A stretch of DNA of 64,000 nucleotides from positions 153,751,920-153,815,919 of the forward strand of contig OZ020267.1 in assembly GCA_963971225.1 (NCBI GenBank), given 5' to 3'. Source of the DNA: Melieria omissa (Eukaryota > Arthropoda > Insecta > Diptera > Ulidiidae). This document shows positions 26,421-39,000 of the stretch, piece after piece; within the stretch, counting starts at the first letter, position 1, and each line of letters starts with the position of its first letter. The position numbers and the translations under genes were made by a program. The notes beneath the pieces were generated by a model. It was not told where the DNA came from and did no database searches. It saw only the letters and a program-made list of their open reading frames with translations.

Positions 26421-26805
26421 TGAATTTTAATAAATATTAAATGTCAACCAAATGTCATGATATTTTGACAGTTAGTAGAGGAAGGTTGAAGCTTCAAAAC
26501 GTACGTGTTCGCACATAGTCGGCGCGCTTGGTTGTTGAGATATGATTCGAGTATTAATTAATAAATAAAAAAAATATTATAATACATAATTTTGTGTTCA
26601 AAAGCAATAACCGCCAAAGTCGAAAATTGCTGTTTCGAGCAATCTCGTTTTAAAGTTTAAGCGCGTAGTGTGTTCGTTATGGGAATGCGAAAAGGTTTTT
26701 ATTAATAACTTTTTTTATTTTAAAGTTACTAACTCCCCGATTTTACACAAATGTAGAGCACAGTCAAGGGAACGTGGTGGCATCCATAACTCAATTTCTT
26801 CTTAA

Positions 26806-27248
26806 CCCTTTCCTTCCCATGGTAGCCATATGGCTACCAAATTCAAATTTGGAATTTCGATGTATAATTTTCGATTTTTCCCCATTCTATGAATTGTACC
26901 GCTTAAAAGAAACATTGTTCTGAGCTTTTTCAGCAAAATATGTAGTTTGTTTTTATGGGAACATTGAAAATTGTTAACATTTGTGCAACGGTTCCCGCTC
27001 GACAGGGCAGCAGAATTAAATGGCAAAAATAAGGGACATTTTGTTTTCATATAAAATATGTTTTAATTTTGCTTCATAAAAGCCCAGTGCAGTCTAGTGT
27101 AGTACGGCTACCTCCTCCTCGCACCTCCCACTGGAAAGTCGAAACCATTTTATATATGATGCAAAATACTTTTAAATAGTTCTCTCGTTTCAAATTACCA
27201 ACTTCCAATTTGTTTCTATGGCTATTTCATAATTCGGGAAGGAAAGGC
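26806..27248. mobile_element. TTAA-flanked MITE (piggyBac-type target), nested insertion 1
   Basis: This 443-bp insert is flanked by TTAA at 26802-26805 and 27249-27252. Its ends, CCCTTTCCTTCCC and GGGAAGGAAAGGC, are inverted repeats matching at 12 of 13 positions. A perfect 18-bp palindrome (GGTAGCCATATGGCTACC) lies just inside the left end at 26821-26838. TTAA duplication is the hallmark of piggyBac-superfamily integration. There is no transposase, so it is nonautonomous. Confidence 0.85.
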
Positions 27249-27262
27249 TTAAGTCGACTTAA

Positions 27263-27929
27263 GGGGAGAAATCAGTTAAACTGGTCTTCTTTCTTTTTTG
27301 GTACAAATATTGTTCGAATCTTTCCAAACTTTTTTTATTTAAGAGTATATTAATTGAATTTACAAAAAAATTTTTTTTTTCTCCGATGCGCCACAAAATG
27401 GCCGACTTACAAAGGGTTGAAGTTACCCCTCATTTTTATTGGCAACCAACATAGAGTCCGCAATTTTTATCTGAAATCAAAAAATCAAAGTACGTTCTGT
27501 TAAGAATAGATAGAGCTATGAATCCCCCTAACAAAATATGCAAAAAAATAAATATCGCGAAAATGCCGACAAAGTGAAAAAAACAGGCTCGTTTTTGGAC
27601 ATAGACGTGATGCCAGAGGGGTTTTTTCGCGAGCTTTAGAACAGATTACGTAAAAAGAGTACATAAAGGTGTGTGTTCAAGTCAATCGGACATAAACTTT
27701 CCGAGTTACGAGGGTTGCCATTTCAAAAAGTGCAACTTTTCAGGAGACGCGGTTGAAGTTTGGAAACAGGGCCGAGTGGTAGACGGAGCGCTTGCTTTGT
27801 TCTCGCATTATGAGAGAACGCGTTCGAATTTTGAAAAATCCTCTTAGGACGATGTTTTCAAGGCATTGAACCAACCGATTCCGAAAAAAAAAATTTCAAC
27901 TCTCCAAAAAATTTAACTGATCTCTCCCC
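27263..27929. mobile_element. TTAA-flanked MITE, nested insertion 2, unrelated ends
   Basis: This 667-bp insert is flanked by TTAA at 27259-27262 and 27930-27933. Its ends, GGGGAGAAATCAGTTAAA and TTTAACTGATCTCTCCCC, are inverted repeats matching at 17 of 18 positions. They differ from those of insertion 1, so it is a separate family. A tRNA-like stretch lies at 27769-27832. No transposase is present. Confidence 0.85.
27769..27832 (+). other. tRNA-like A-box/B-box segment inside nested insertion 2
   Basis: GGGCCGAGTGGTAGACGGAGC resembles a tRNA D-arm/A box, and GCGTTCGAATTT about 50 bp later resembles a TpsiC-arm/B box (consensus GGTTCGAATCC). No convincing acceptor stem or anticodon arm can be folded, so this is not called a tRNA gene. 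A SINE-like or tRNA-derived relic is possible. Confidence 0.3.
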
Positions 27930-27960
27930 TTAAGCGGTTATTGCTTTTGACCACAGAATT

Positions 27961-28963
27961 GTTGCACTGTGTATGTCAGTCGACGGAACTAACATCAGAA
28001 ACTAACAACTACAACAATCAACTCACTGTTGGCTATAATTCCCACTTTCATATTTCGCACTCATTTTAATTAAATTAATTCCATTAGCCACACAACATTT
28101 CACATATCAACGGTTTATTACATTTTTGGCATTTAACGTTTTTCAACAATAACAACAACAACAATAAATATGATAATAACACTAAAAACCACCATATCAA
28201 CATATCGTTACAATATGTATTAGTCAGCTATTTTCGCATGTTGGCAGCTTATAAAAAATTAACAACAACAAAAACAAGTTACAAAATTCGAAACACACAT
28301 TGAGAAACTTGTGTGGACGCAAAGGCACCCAAACGGCTTGAGAGATTTTTTTTACCAGATAAGCACGACTTGTGCGCTTTTTCACGTTTTGTACTCGTTG
28401 CAATAACAACAACAACAACAATAATAGCAGCAACCACAAAGCTTACGATGACGATGACGGCGGCAAGAACAACAACGACAACAACGACGGCATAAAAGTG
28501 TAAATTAGCTGTGAGTGTAAGCAGGAGTAAGTAAGTGAGTGAGTAAGTGAGTGAGTGAGTGAGTGAGTGAGTGAGTGGGCTGGGCTGGGCATGTGGGCCG
28601 GCTAGGTGGCCTTTATGAATTATGAGCATTTAAAGCGCAACATGCCAACACAACGGCTACAACAACAACTAGCAATGCAGTAGTCAAGCGAAACGTATAA
28701 ATACCTTTAAGGACATTTTTTTTTTGTTTTGTACATTTTTAGTTTTGTATTCAATTCAGCCGCTAGCGTGCAGAGGAATTTCGCTTTTTGTTGGCTGCTT
28801 GTTGTTGCAGCGGTTTTTGTTCGATTCAGTGAAAACGTTGCTGATATGTGGACTTCATTAGCGTGTGATTTCAACAATTTATGCGGTTTTATTACGTTTG
28901 AATAATTTACACATACGTGTGGAAATGCGTCGCAGTCGCATAGCCTACACACACATTACATAT
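27961..28963. other. Noncoding stretch with a GTGA microsatellite
   Basis: No gene recognised. CAA runs lie near 28147-28165 and 28401-28420. A GAGT/GTGA tetranucleotide array occupies 28526-28577. Confidence 0.5.
28526..28577. repeat. (GAGT)n microsatellite
   Basis: About a dozen units of GAGT/GTAA, the right half nearly pure GAGT, followed by two to three GGGCT units. Confidence 0.9.
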
Positions 28964-29104
28964 CAGTGGCGCACACAGGATTTCATTTGGAGGGGAGGAT
29001 TTGCGTTCAACTTTTGGGCCAAATACCATTCGAAACTATATTTTTTACCAATATTGTTTGTGTTTGTGGGGTTGAATCCCCAAAACCCCCTGTGTGCACC
29101 ACTG
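28964..29104. mobile_element. hAT-type MITE with 8-bp target duplication
   Basis: The 141-bp element begins CAGTGGCGCACACAGG and ends CCTGTGTGCACCACTG (15 of 16 inverted match). A perfect direct repeat TTACATAT flanks it at 28956-28963 and 29105-29112. CAGTG termini with an 8-bp duplication are characteristic of the hAT superfamily. It has no coding capacity. Confidence 0.9.
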
Positions 29105-29112
29105 TTACATAT

Positions 29113-32100
29113 GTAACAGCATGTGAAAACACGTTGGCAGCCGGCGAGCGTAATTGTGCCATAAGTTGGGCGCGCGCGCGCTAACATTTCTCACTTTTAC
29201 AACCGCAAAACTCAATAAAAATTGAAGGGAAAAATTTCAAAATTTCGTGGTCCGGCGAAGAAGGCAATTTGTCGCAAGCGCTCATTGTCTTTCGGTTGGT
29301 TTCGCTATTGGCGTTGTTTTTGTTAGCAAGCCGAAAAAACGGTGGGCTACCCAATTCCATCGTCCATGGTCTTAATCGCAATAAAAACTTTTATAATCCT
29401 TATAAATTAATTAATTTGCCGTATCTGCATAATTTCTGAAGTCTTCATTTTCAACGCTCTGGTGTTGTCTTCGGGCCACAGTCGACCTTATCGCAACTTT
29501 AATCACCCTCAGGGCAGCTGCATCAATAAAACTTGTTAATTATCATTGCGCGGTTGTGTTGGTGGCTATCGTTGACGGCGGTGGTGGTTGCGGTGCGATC
29601 GATGTCATTCGGTGCAGTTATTGTTGTTGATGTTCGTTTAAATGTGGATTTGCCAGCCAAATGTAATGAGCCATGTGAAATGCATTCTAAAGTTATTCAG
29701 CAAATATTATATCTCAGGTGCAACATGTTGCTGGGAAAATGTTACAAAAAGCAGGTTGCATACTTTTGTGTTTGCAACAATCTACATTTTATCACGCAAC
29801 AAACTGTTATTCTGAGAAAAAAACTCTCAAAAGATGCCCTAAGAAATTGATTGAATTGGACACATTTAAATTTTATGTAGACATGTTTTGTTAGCAACAT
29901 GTCGCCCACCACCAACAACACAATTGCCACTAATTTCTTTTAGATATCCTTACAAACAGTTTGCTTACACGTTTTAATCTAAAGAGTACTGACAAATGTG
30001 GCCAATTTGTTGGCCACATGTTGCTACAGCTGTGTTGACAACTATCAACACAAATTTGCCAAATTTCTCAACACTTGTACGCAGACTTGTACGAATTTCG
30101 AACGAACGAAATTCCACTGGCACTGCGGGATGTCTGCGCGCCACAAAATGTCGAAACTGCAAATTCAGCGCTGCTAATAATGAGCAGGAAGAGCCAATAT
30201 CAACACATACCACATACAACAACAATAAAATACGCAATATCAATAACACTCACTTTGCGAATTGCCTCGTTGTTGTTTTCTGGCCCTTATGCAAACATGG
30301 CTTCGTGTTCGACATCGTGTTAAGAAACTTGTTCGCAATTAAATGATGTCCTGCTGCCTGCTTGCAGCCCATTCGCGCGTTTCTTATGCAAATACGCGCA
30401 CAACAAAAATGTGTCGCTTTTGTTGTTTTGCTTTGACTCCATTTCGCTGCGTCTTTGCATTCGCATGCGTGGGGCAGCCGCTGTAGTGGAGTCGACTGCG
30501 CGCATGCGCAACGCACACATATCACCTGGCGTTAACAAAAAGGTTGCACGTAAATGACCCGAGTTATCATAAACATGTCAAATGTTGTAAATTAAGTGCA
30601 CAGCATGCCACCGGCCAGCAGTTGAATGCGCCAGCGCACCGGGCGGACGCATGCGCAGCTCCGAGCTTAGTGCTGTGCAGCGCCTAAAACGCTGCTCGCT
30701 GTGTGCTGTGTGCTGTGCTTTGTGGTTTTTATTGTTGCAGAATTTTGCACTTGTTAAAAAATTGATTTAAAATGCGTTGTTTATGTTAACAGGACCACAC
30801 TTCGGGTGGTAAAGCAACAGCAACAGCAACACCAACATCAGCAAACGTTCAACACATTTATGAGCCACGTATCGATGCCGGTGTGCACTCCACCATTACA
30901 TGTGTATTGGTGTTTACTTGCGCAGAACCTGAGTCATGTGGGGATTTATTGGTTTTTCTACCATTTGGCACTGTAACGCAGGAATTTTAATGACTTCATG
31001 TGTCAAATTACTGCATGCAGCGCTTGGTAAGTGGTATGTTGCAACATGCGGGTAAACCTACAACAATTAGTAGTACTTGCAACATGTTGCTGCAGATTGG
31101 TGAAAGCTCTGTACGGCCATAAATACTATTTATGAAAGAACTAATAATTTCCTAACTTCTCTGGGAAAATTGCAGAACTGATTGATTGAACATTTTTCAA
31201 TAACTCTACACGATTCCCAAGTGAAACCTCTGAAAATCGCTCATGGCCCTTTGTTGTTCAGCACTCGGAGCTGTTTGTTTATACCAACATTCAGCTCGTT
31301 GTTACTTTTGGCTGGAAATTGTGGTGCAATCGATTTTCTGTCAACGCTTTTTCACATAAATTGCTTTCAGCTCTCACCAAGTGTTGATTTGACGAAGTTT
31401 GGCGTCAAACAACGGCACGTCAGCGCACGTCAGTAGTTGTTGGGACACCAGCCACACCAACACCAGCACCCATTGAATTTCTAAACAAAGGATATCCGCT
31501 CATTGTTGCCAACAGAATTGCCGCACATTTTCATATAAACAATGGAAAAAACTTAATTTATAGGCGATTTGTTAGGTTGCTTTGTGATGGCAAAGCAGCC
31601 AGCAGGTGCGACTCAAAGTCATTTAAGCGAAAGGAGTGAATTTGTTAATGTGTTTACTGCGTGCGCAATCCTTCCGTGCTGTGACCTTCTCTGCCACCAG
31701 CACCGCCCGGGGCGAAAGGACACGTGTGGCGCTATGCGTGCACCAGGCGCGTGCTCGACAGCATTTTGGTGGCTCCACAAACTTTGACAATTTTCATTTC
31801 GCAAACCTCGAATTGACTAATTTTTCAAAGGCTTCTTACTAAAGAAAGAATATCACTGAAGTTATGCAGATGTTGAGGCATCGAATGGCAACGCGCCTGC
31901 TATGCTTTCTGTGCGTCATAGTTGCCGGGGTTGTTGGTAGCTGGTCCTAAGGTGGGAAGGAAAGGGTTGAACGTGTTTATTTGTTTATGAGACACACAGC
32001 GGGCGATTTCTAGCTATTAGTGGAAATTTAGTAGCTGAGCTTAAATGTTGTGCTATTAATGCCATTGTTGTTGTTATTGTTGTTATTTATATCGCTGCTA

Positions 32101-35100
32101 CTAATGTGAAATTTGCATGTCGACAGCAGACAGCGAGCTGTTCGATTTCTTTTCGCTTTAGGAAAAACTAAACTAAAACTCGAGGCAAATGTCTTCAATA
32201 AACTGCGAGAAATATGGTGAGGAAAAGTTGATTAGTAAAGTTTGATTGCAGCTGAAGTTTTTCACTTAATTTGCGCGCAATCGGGTCACACACGTTCGCT
32301 AATATTTTTATTTCACCTAATACGCGTCGCTGGTGCCGCCTTTCCAGCGCTTACAACTTCCGTTCCGACCTCTTGTGGCGGCACTCGCTCGGAAATTAAT
32401 TGAATTCCTGACAATGGCCTTTTGCCACTTGGCGCAGGTTGCAAAGTGCCACTTGTGAGTGCGATTGTGTCTCGCTGTCATAATTCCTTCCTCATTGCTG
32501 CTTGCAGCCTTCCTGCTGCCTTTCAGCGTTGTTGCCGCATACGACAAGTGCACATTAAGTGTTGTTTCAGTCGGTCAGGTTCCGGCAGCAGCCACTCCAC
32601 TCCACTCCACTCCACTGGTCGCTCAAGTGTTGCCACCTGTCATAATCGCGCACATTTGCATTTGTATTGCACTGCAATTAATGAAAATATTTTTGCTTCC
32701 TTTTCGTTTGTTGTCGTTGTTGTTGGGGCGCGCCGACTGTGTTGCAACAGGCGCAATAATTGTGGCGGCGCGCAGTGCAGATTATAACAATTGCTCGTCT
32801 TTTGTCTCTGGGGGCACTGGTGTTGCTGCGCATGCGTGTCGCCGGTTGTCGCATTCGTTCAACGTGGCCTTTTCTTGTTTCATGAATTTATTGTTGTTGT
32901 TGTTGGCCTGTCGCTTTCAAGTGCTGCTACATGCAAAATGTGCGATTGCGATTTGCAAGAACCTGTTTGATGGCTGCTTTTTGCTGTTGCCGCTGACGTT
33001 GTTGTTGTTGTTGCGATTGCAAGTAGCACAATGCGCTGCGTCTTGGTGAAACGGAACCGCAAATTATTTTAATTTGCGTTAAATAAGCAACGAGGTGAGA
33101 AAAAATTACAAGTTTCCTTTGTGTTGCCGAGCAGCGGCCAAGTGGGAGCGAGCGAGCGGGGGCGCGGGTGCTGCATCAAAAAGGTGGCAATGAAATAGTT
33201 TGACCGCAGCGCAAGCAACATTTTACTCGTTCGTGCTATTTTTTAATTGGAAATGGCAGCAAAATGTCCGCAGGTGAAGAAAACTCAATTAAGGAGCATT
33301 TTTCGGAAAATTGCCAACCTTCGGTGGTGCAGTGCGCAGAGCCGACTGGGGCTTTGCTGTGCCGCAAGGTGGCGCCACTTCGGACACAATGTGGCGCATA
33401 AAATGCCAAATGAGCCACGTTTGTATAATTTATGCCGCATGCGTTTCGCTGTGTGTTAACGCCGACGTGATGTTGGCAGCAGATGCGTGTGGCAGCAGTC
33501 GGATTGCATGCAACATGGCTGCAAATTGCAATTAAGTATAGCAAATGTAAACGAACTGATTTGCGTTGTTAGCACATCTCATCGATGGCAACTTTATTGT
33601 TGCAAGGAAAGCTCACAAAAGGGAAATCGAAAACAAAACCGAAAGTTTTTTTTTAATGTCGCTAAACATATGTTGGCGGATCATGTTACTTGAGCTTCCA
33701 GTGTTGTTATAATATTTCTAATAATATAAAAAATGTTTGTTCAGATAAATTCGTATGTAAATTTTATATTAAAAAGTCGCTAATACACAACTCACACTCA
33801 TTTGCTCCAACCAACTCTGAGCATTTCTTAGAGTTCTTTTCAATTCGTTTGCTGACCGCATGCTGTGCTTTAGTTTAGCAAATCCTCACGCAAGTTTAAT
33901 ATTTTTTTTAATAAGTTCTTGAATGAAATTCTACTTGTGAACGCTCACTAATAAATTTCAGCCAATTCACAAAGCATTTGTTGCTCGGATGTTGATAAAT
34001 TGTGTTGTATTATAAATTTTCTTTTTGTTGTTGCTGTGTGTTGTCACTTGAGTTAGGGGTCCATTCATGCGCAGCGCGCATGCGCACGTTGTTGATTTTT
34101 AATAAATTGCGGCCATAACTCATCGAGCCGAGACAATTGGGCAATTTCGATGTTGACACCATTCGTGACCATTTAAGACGTTTTGCCCGCTTCTTATGTA
34201 AATTTGCTTTTTCTGAATGAAGAAGCATATTTACCAGCTTGCAGAGAAATTTTGGGTGGTCTATAAATGCAGTAGTAACTAAACGAAAGTTGAAAGAAGG
34301 AAGGTAGAGTTAGAAAGAGTGGACGAGGAAGCGTTGCAATTGTTTTCCCCACCTTTGCTGAAAGCTTTCAAAACTTCGCGGTCAGAGCAGCAGCAACAGC
34401 AATTTCATGTCTGCGCGTCGTGCCTTCTCCATCCAAAGTCAAATTCACGTCATCATTGCTTCGCTTGCTGCTGCCATATCTTCACCTTAGACAGAAGAAA
34501 CTCATTTGTCATCTGCCACATTGCAACGGGCCGAAATGTCATTTTGTGTGTTTGCTTTGTTGGTGCATTGCACCTCGTGCAGTCTTCGCCAACCCGCCGC
34601 CCTCAACGCCTAAAGCCAGCCAGCACATGCCGTCATTGTGTGCATTGTCGGCTATTAGCTGTCGTTGTTGTTGTTGTTGTCTTATTCTCTTCATTTTTTG
34701 AATTTTATCGATTACAGCTAATCGTGATTAAGTGCATTCCATTCGCCGTGCGCGCGCGCAACATGTTGCAGACTCATGCCCTGTCGTCCGTAGACATTTG
34801 TGTCTGCCGAGGAGAAGACAAATTAATCGCAGCGATCAATTCCGCAACGGGCGCATGCCGCTCGCCGGCTGATATCGATCGCATAGCACTGCTCACAACA
34901 AAACAAAACAGAAAAAGCAGAGAACACACAACAACAACAACGACAAATTGTGTTGTCTCATGCAGCACCAGTCGCAGTTGCACCTCTGTCTCTGCTTTTT
35001 GTTGGCCTTTCTTGGGCTTCGTGGCCGTTTGTTTGTACTATTTGTGGTTGTTGTTGTTGTTGTTGTGCTTTCATATGCCAGCGTATTGATGCCTAAAAAA

Positions 35101-38100
35101 AGTGTTTGCTCCCGCCTGTCTGTCTAACAGCGACGCGATTAGCTCGAGAGTTGCGTCCCTTTCCCCGGTGCCGCGATTAACTGGGCCGCACCACTTAGGC
35201 TTATTTATTTGCTTTTTGGAAGTTGGTTGTTGTTGTTGTTGTTGTTGGATTAGCTGCGCCATGATGATGCAACAATGTCCGTGTAAAATGCAACAAAACA
35301 CTTTTAAAACACAGAAATGAACTCGTCAAAACGTTTGCAGTCGAAAATGTTGTTCGTCATCGATTTGGGGGGCGTGAAAAAGGGCACGCGTCCGAGTGGC
35401 GGCAGCGCTGCGCCGTCATGTCTGTCATTGAGCACATTTCGATTTTGACAGATCAAAGTGATTGGCCTTTGAGGCACACAAAGCAACGAACGATAATGCT
35501 AATAGAGTGTTCAGACGCAACAACAACAACAAGTCGAGTCGACATGTGCCTTCATTTGTGTTGAAATGAAATGTAAATGAAATTTATTGTTAAATACTGT
35601 AATCTCAAATTTTGTGTCTTCCTCCGTCTTCAGGTTTCATAATTTGTGGTCGTTCACAAAATTCCAAAAGCAGCCACAACAGTTTGCTGCCGACTGCTAC
35701 CAGTAAACTTATAACCACTGTAACACAGCTTTTGGCAATTTTTCATAGCCATTTGAGTTTTATTTTTATATTTTCCACATTTCCTTTATTCATTTTCCTT
35801 GGCAATAGTTTTCACAGTTTTCCACACTGCCACATATATCCCAACCACGTCGACGTTCTTCTCCCCACGGATGACCAAAAACTGCGCGCCGGCTGCCAGC
35901 ACTTTGCCCAGTGAGCGCCTCTGCGTGGCAACAACAACAAACTGACTATGCAAAACGGCTCCAAACAGAGTTGCGGTGGCAGGCCGCGTCTGGTGTAGCA
36001 GCAAAGCAAACAGGCAAATCTCCAAAGAAATTCGCAGCCAAAGCAGAATGCGCAAGAAAATTGCAAGTTGCTGAAAAACTGGTAGAACGTGTTTGGCACA
36101 CAGACAGCACACTGGACGGACAGACAGTCAGGAAAGCAGTGCTGTTGTGCGTGAGTGTTGCCGGCGGCCGCTCAAGGGATGAGAGGACCCACATGTACCG
36201 AAGGGTGTGCATTAGTGTTAAATGGGGGTAGACACCGGCTAAGAGGAGCTTCTCGACCTGGTGCGAGTGAGCAGAGAAATTGGAGTGGAGACTCCGCGAA
36301 GTTGAAGCCAACACTTGAATTGAGCAAACAAAATAACAATTGCCAGAAATCTATGGAATTTATTTTTGTTAAACTATCGAACATTTATATGGAAAACATT
36401 TCAAGGCCAAGATTTGACTTAAAAGGCCTCGCTGTATCAATATTTTACAACTTTTTCCCAATAAATTGGAAACATAATTAACTATTTGCTGGAATTATAG
36501 AGTTTTTCTCATTTGAGGCCCTCACTGTGTTCTGTCAAGAAATTCATCACTTGTTGTTTCAACGAAAAGTGGCAGCCAGCACCCAGCACACGGCATGTGA
36601 GGTCCATTTTTCACGCAGTCCACAGCTCGGACGCGAACACCCATCACACAGCAGGTGACAAGCGTCACGGCTGGCACACATGACGGGAATCCATCAACAG
36701 CGGCGCCTCGTTAGGCAGCGCGCGCAGTAGTTGTTGCATCACTTGTTGCAACACAGAGCACAATACATACATTTGTTTGCGCAAAGATTATGTCGAACGA
36801 AACAATGCGTCGTAAAGAATTGAAAAATTATCAATTGAGATTACAAAGAAACGTTGGAACATTGGTGCAATTAATAATGCTGCACCGAGGACGCTGGCGC
36901 TCGATTCGATGCTTCCACGAATTGATTTCGCGGACAAACGGCCAACAAATCGTTGCGTTGTCTGCTGTCGGCTTTTCTCTTCATTAATCAAACATTGAGT
37001 TGTCGATGTGTGTGTGTGTGTGTGTTTAGTTGGCCGCCATTTGCGGCAAGGCGTGCGTTGCGCTCGCGGTAAATGCCCACAACAAGAAGAAGAGCAGCAT
37101 TTGCATTAATGCAAGAAAGTAAGTTTACACGATTCGAAAATGTTGGGTTTCCGCAAAAACTGCGGCAGACTGTGCGGCGGCAACCTGCGCGGCTGTAAAC
37201 TTTGTTTATACACATAAATTTTGGGCTAATTTGGCGCGGCGTTGCACGCGTTGGCGGCGTTTTGCTGTTGCAAGCTTTTATGACTTTTACAATGCCAGCA
37301 ACAACAACCAAATTGCAGACAGCAGAGCGCGACACGGACGGTTGTACAGACGGACGTACGTGCAAGTGTATGCAGCATGTGCCGCATTTTTATTGTGGAT
37401 TTAGTAGAGTAATTAAAAATTTTAGTTGTTGTTGTTAGGAACTACAAAATAAACACAACATGCGCTAAAAACCACATCAGACAAATGAATAAACGCCAGA
37501 AAACGAGAAGACGTGCCATGTTTGATGTTGCGCCGGTGACGGGGGAGTATTCACTACCAAGCAGCGAGCATGCTTGTGTGTGTGTGTGTGTGTATAAGTG
37601 AGTGTGTACGATGTGCGCCGGAAATTGTTCGTGCACGGAAAGTGTTTTCAGGTGTCCACAACACTAATTGCCAACAGTTTGTTCTTAAGTTGTGAGCTGT
37701 GTCACATAACCTCCAATAGCCAATAACAATATCTATTACATACAAACGTACATATGTATGTCCATAGTTAATTTCCTTACGCTGATTGCCATTTCATGCG
37801 CCTCCCGCCTAATCATCTAATCACCGTTTCGACTTGACGCTGGCAGAAAATTTCACTTTTGCCCTTGTTTGACCTTCACAAGCAGCTGCAAGCTGTGCTA
37901 ATTAACTGCGTGTGGCACTTCATTATTTCCGCCTTAAATGTCCTTTATTACTTTATTACACTTTGGCTGTCGTAGTGCCGGAGCCATCGGCCATTTGGCG
38001 GACTTTGGTGGATTTGGTGACTTCGTCATTGAGGCGTCGACTGCTTTGCAAATGCATAATGACGTGTTGGCCTAATCCTGGGCGGCAACAGCAAAGTGTC

Positions 38101-38954
38101 CTTGATTTTCAGCGACACTCTCTGCAGGTACATTTGTCCACACATAAATTAGTGAGTCCTCGCATCTTTTTCCGGCCATGACACGCGCATTTAGCTGAAA
38201 TTCCACGGCATGCTCACGCTTCTTCGGGGTTCACGCGTGTTTCTGCAGAAAGTCCTTTGTGCACCGTAAACGACTTCAATGACTTTCTATGACGGCAATT
38301 CAAAATATTTCTAGGCGAAGGTTTTCTACAACTTTTGGTAGCCGTGGGACTTTGTGTCGAGACTCATTACGATTTTGTCAAGATTGTAAAATTGCTTTAT
38401 TCGAATTTGCTGCCCGTTTAGTGCCGATTTACAAATGTCATAAACTATCATTATGCACTTTGTTTGTTTCTTTTTGTTGCATTTAAGCGAAGCAATTCGC
38501 AATTTCGCTGATTCTGTTGCTGAAGGAGCGCCTGCTGTTTGTACTAAGGACACGCGACAGGAGCTGCTACGAGTCGATGGTGCTGCATAGTGGCGACATC
38601 GCATAGAGCTAAACGCTTTTTTGGCACAAGGCCTTGAGCAAATATGACCTTGAAGTGTGAAGACATGGTTCTTTGAGCTAAGTAAATTATATTGTTGGAA
38701 CCAGAGATGTTAGTCTGTTAGTCCTTCTCTCTCGCGTTGTGCTGTGACAAAAAACACACAAGTTGAGAACGACACACCGTATACATTTTATACATTATTC
38801 AATGAAATTTAGCTGAGAACAATTTTTCAAAATTTATTGCAAATTCAATGAGTGGAGTACTTCGTAACTGATCTCATAGTATTGATGTAAGAAATTTCTA
38901 AAACTTCAGACCTATTATTTTCAAAGAGTTTTCCGTAGCTAGTAGCGTTGTTAT
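29113..38954. other. Noncoding stretch with palindromic GCAACATGTTGC copies and microsatellites
   Basis: No gene recognised. The 12-bp palindrome GCAACATGTTGC occurs at 29720-29731, 31079-31090 and 34758-34769. Microsatellites include (TTG)n at 32891-32904, 33001-33013 and 35225-35247, CCACT repeats at 32595-32616, and (TG)n at 37007-37025 and 37575-37593. Open frames of up to ~250 codons around 32.5-35.1 kb are Leu/Cys-rich readings of TTG tracts, not genes. Confidence 0.5.
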
Positions 38955-39000
38955 TCAGCTTTCTATCCCTGCACGTTTCAGCTTTCTATCTCTGCACGTT
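38955..39000. repeat. Two tandem copies of a 23-bp unit
   Basis: TCAGCTTTCTATC(C/T)CTGCACGTT is present twice head to tail with one mismatch. Confidence 0.85.

Larger units (their letters stand above)
26588..27960. mobile_element. 255-bp MITE interrupted by two nested insertions
   Basis: The outer element is 26588-26805 plus 27253-27262 plus 27934-27960, exactly 255 bp once the two inserts and one copy of each TTAA duplication are removed. It is the reverse complement of the uninterrupted copy at 60187-60441. The ends (AATTTTGTGTTCAAAAGC on the left, GCTTTTGACCACAGAATT on the right) are the inverted repeats. No coding capacity is seen; the superfamily is unknown to me. Confidence 0.85.

Noticed and set aside
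27769..27832. Functional tRNA gene
   Set aside because: A- and B-box-like motifs exist, but acceptor and anticodon stems do not pair and the sequence lies inside a MITE.
28526..28577. CRISPR-like regular repeat
   Set aside because: It is a simple tetranucleotide microsatellite without spacers, in a eukaryotic genome.
31949..31964. GGGAAGGAAAGGGTTG, close to the end of nested insertion 1
   Set aside because: Only one end is present and the TTAA is mutated; no partner end was found, so it may be coincidence.
32459..33049. 196-codon open frame, Leu-rich and membrane-like
   Set aside because: It does not begin with ATG, its hydrophobic runs are TTG microsatellites, and it has no recognisable domain or splice context.
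34319..35089. 256-codon open frame
   Set aside because: It lacks an ATG start and is built from TTG/CAA tracts with Cys/Val/Leu runs; composition is not protein-like.
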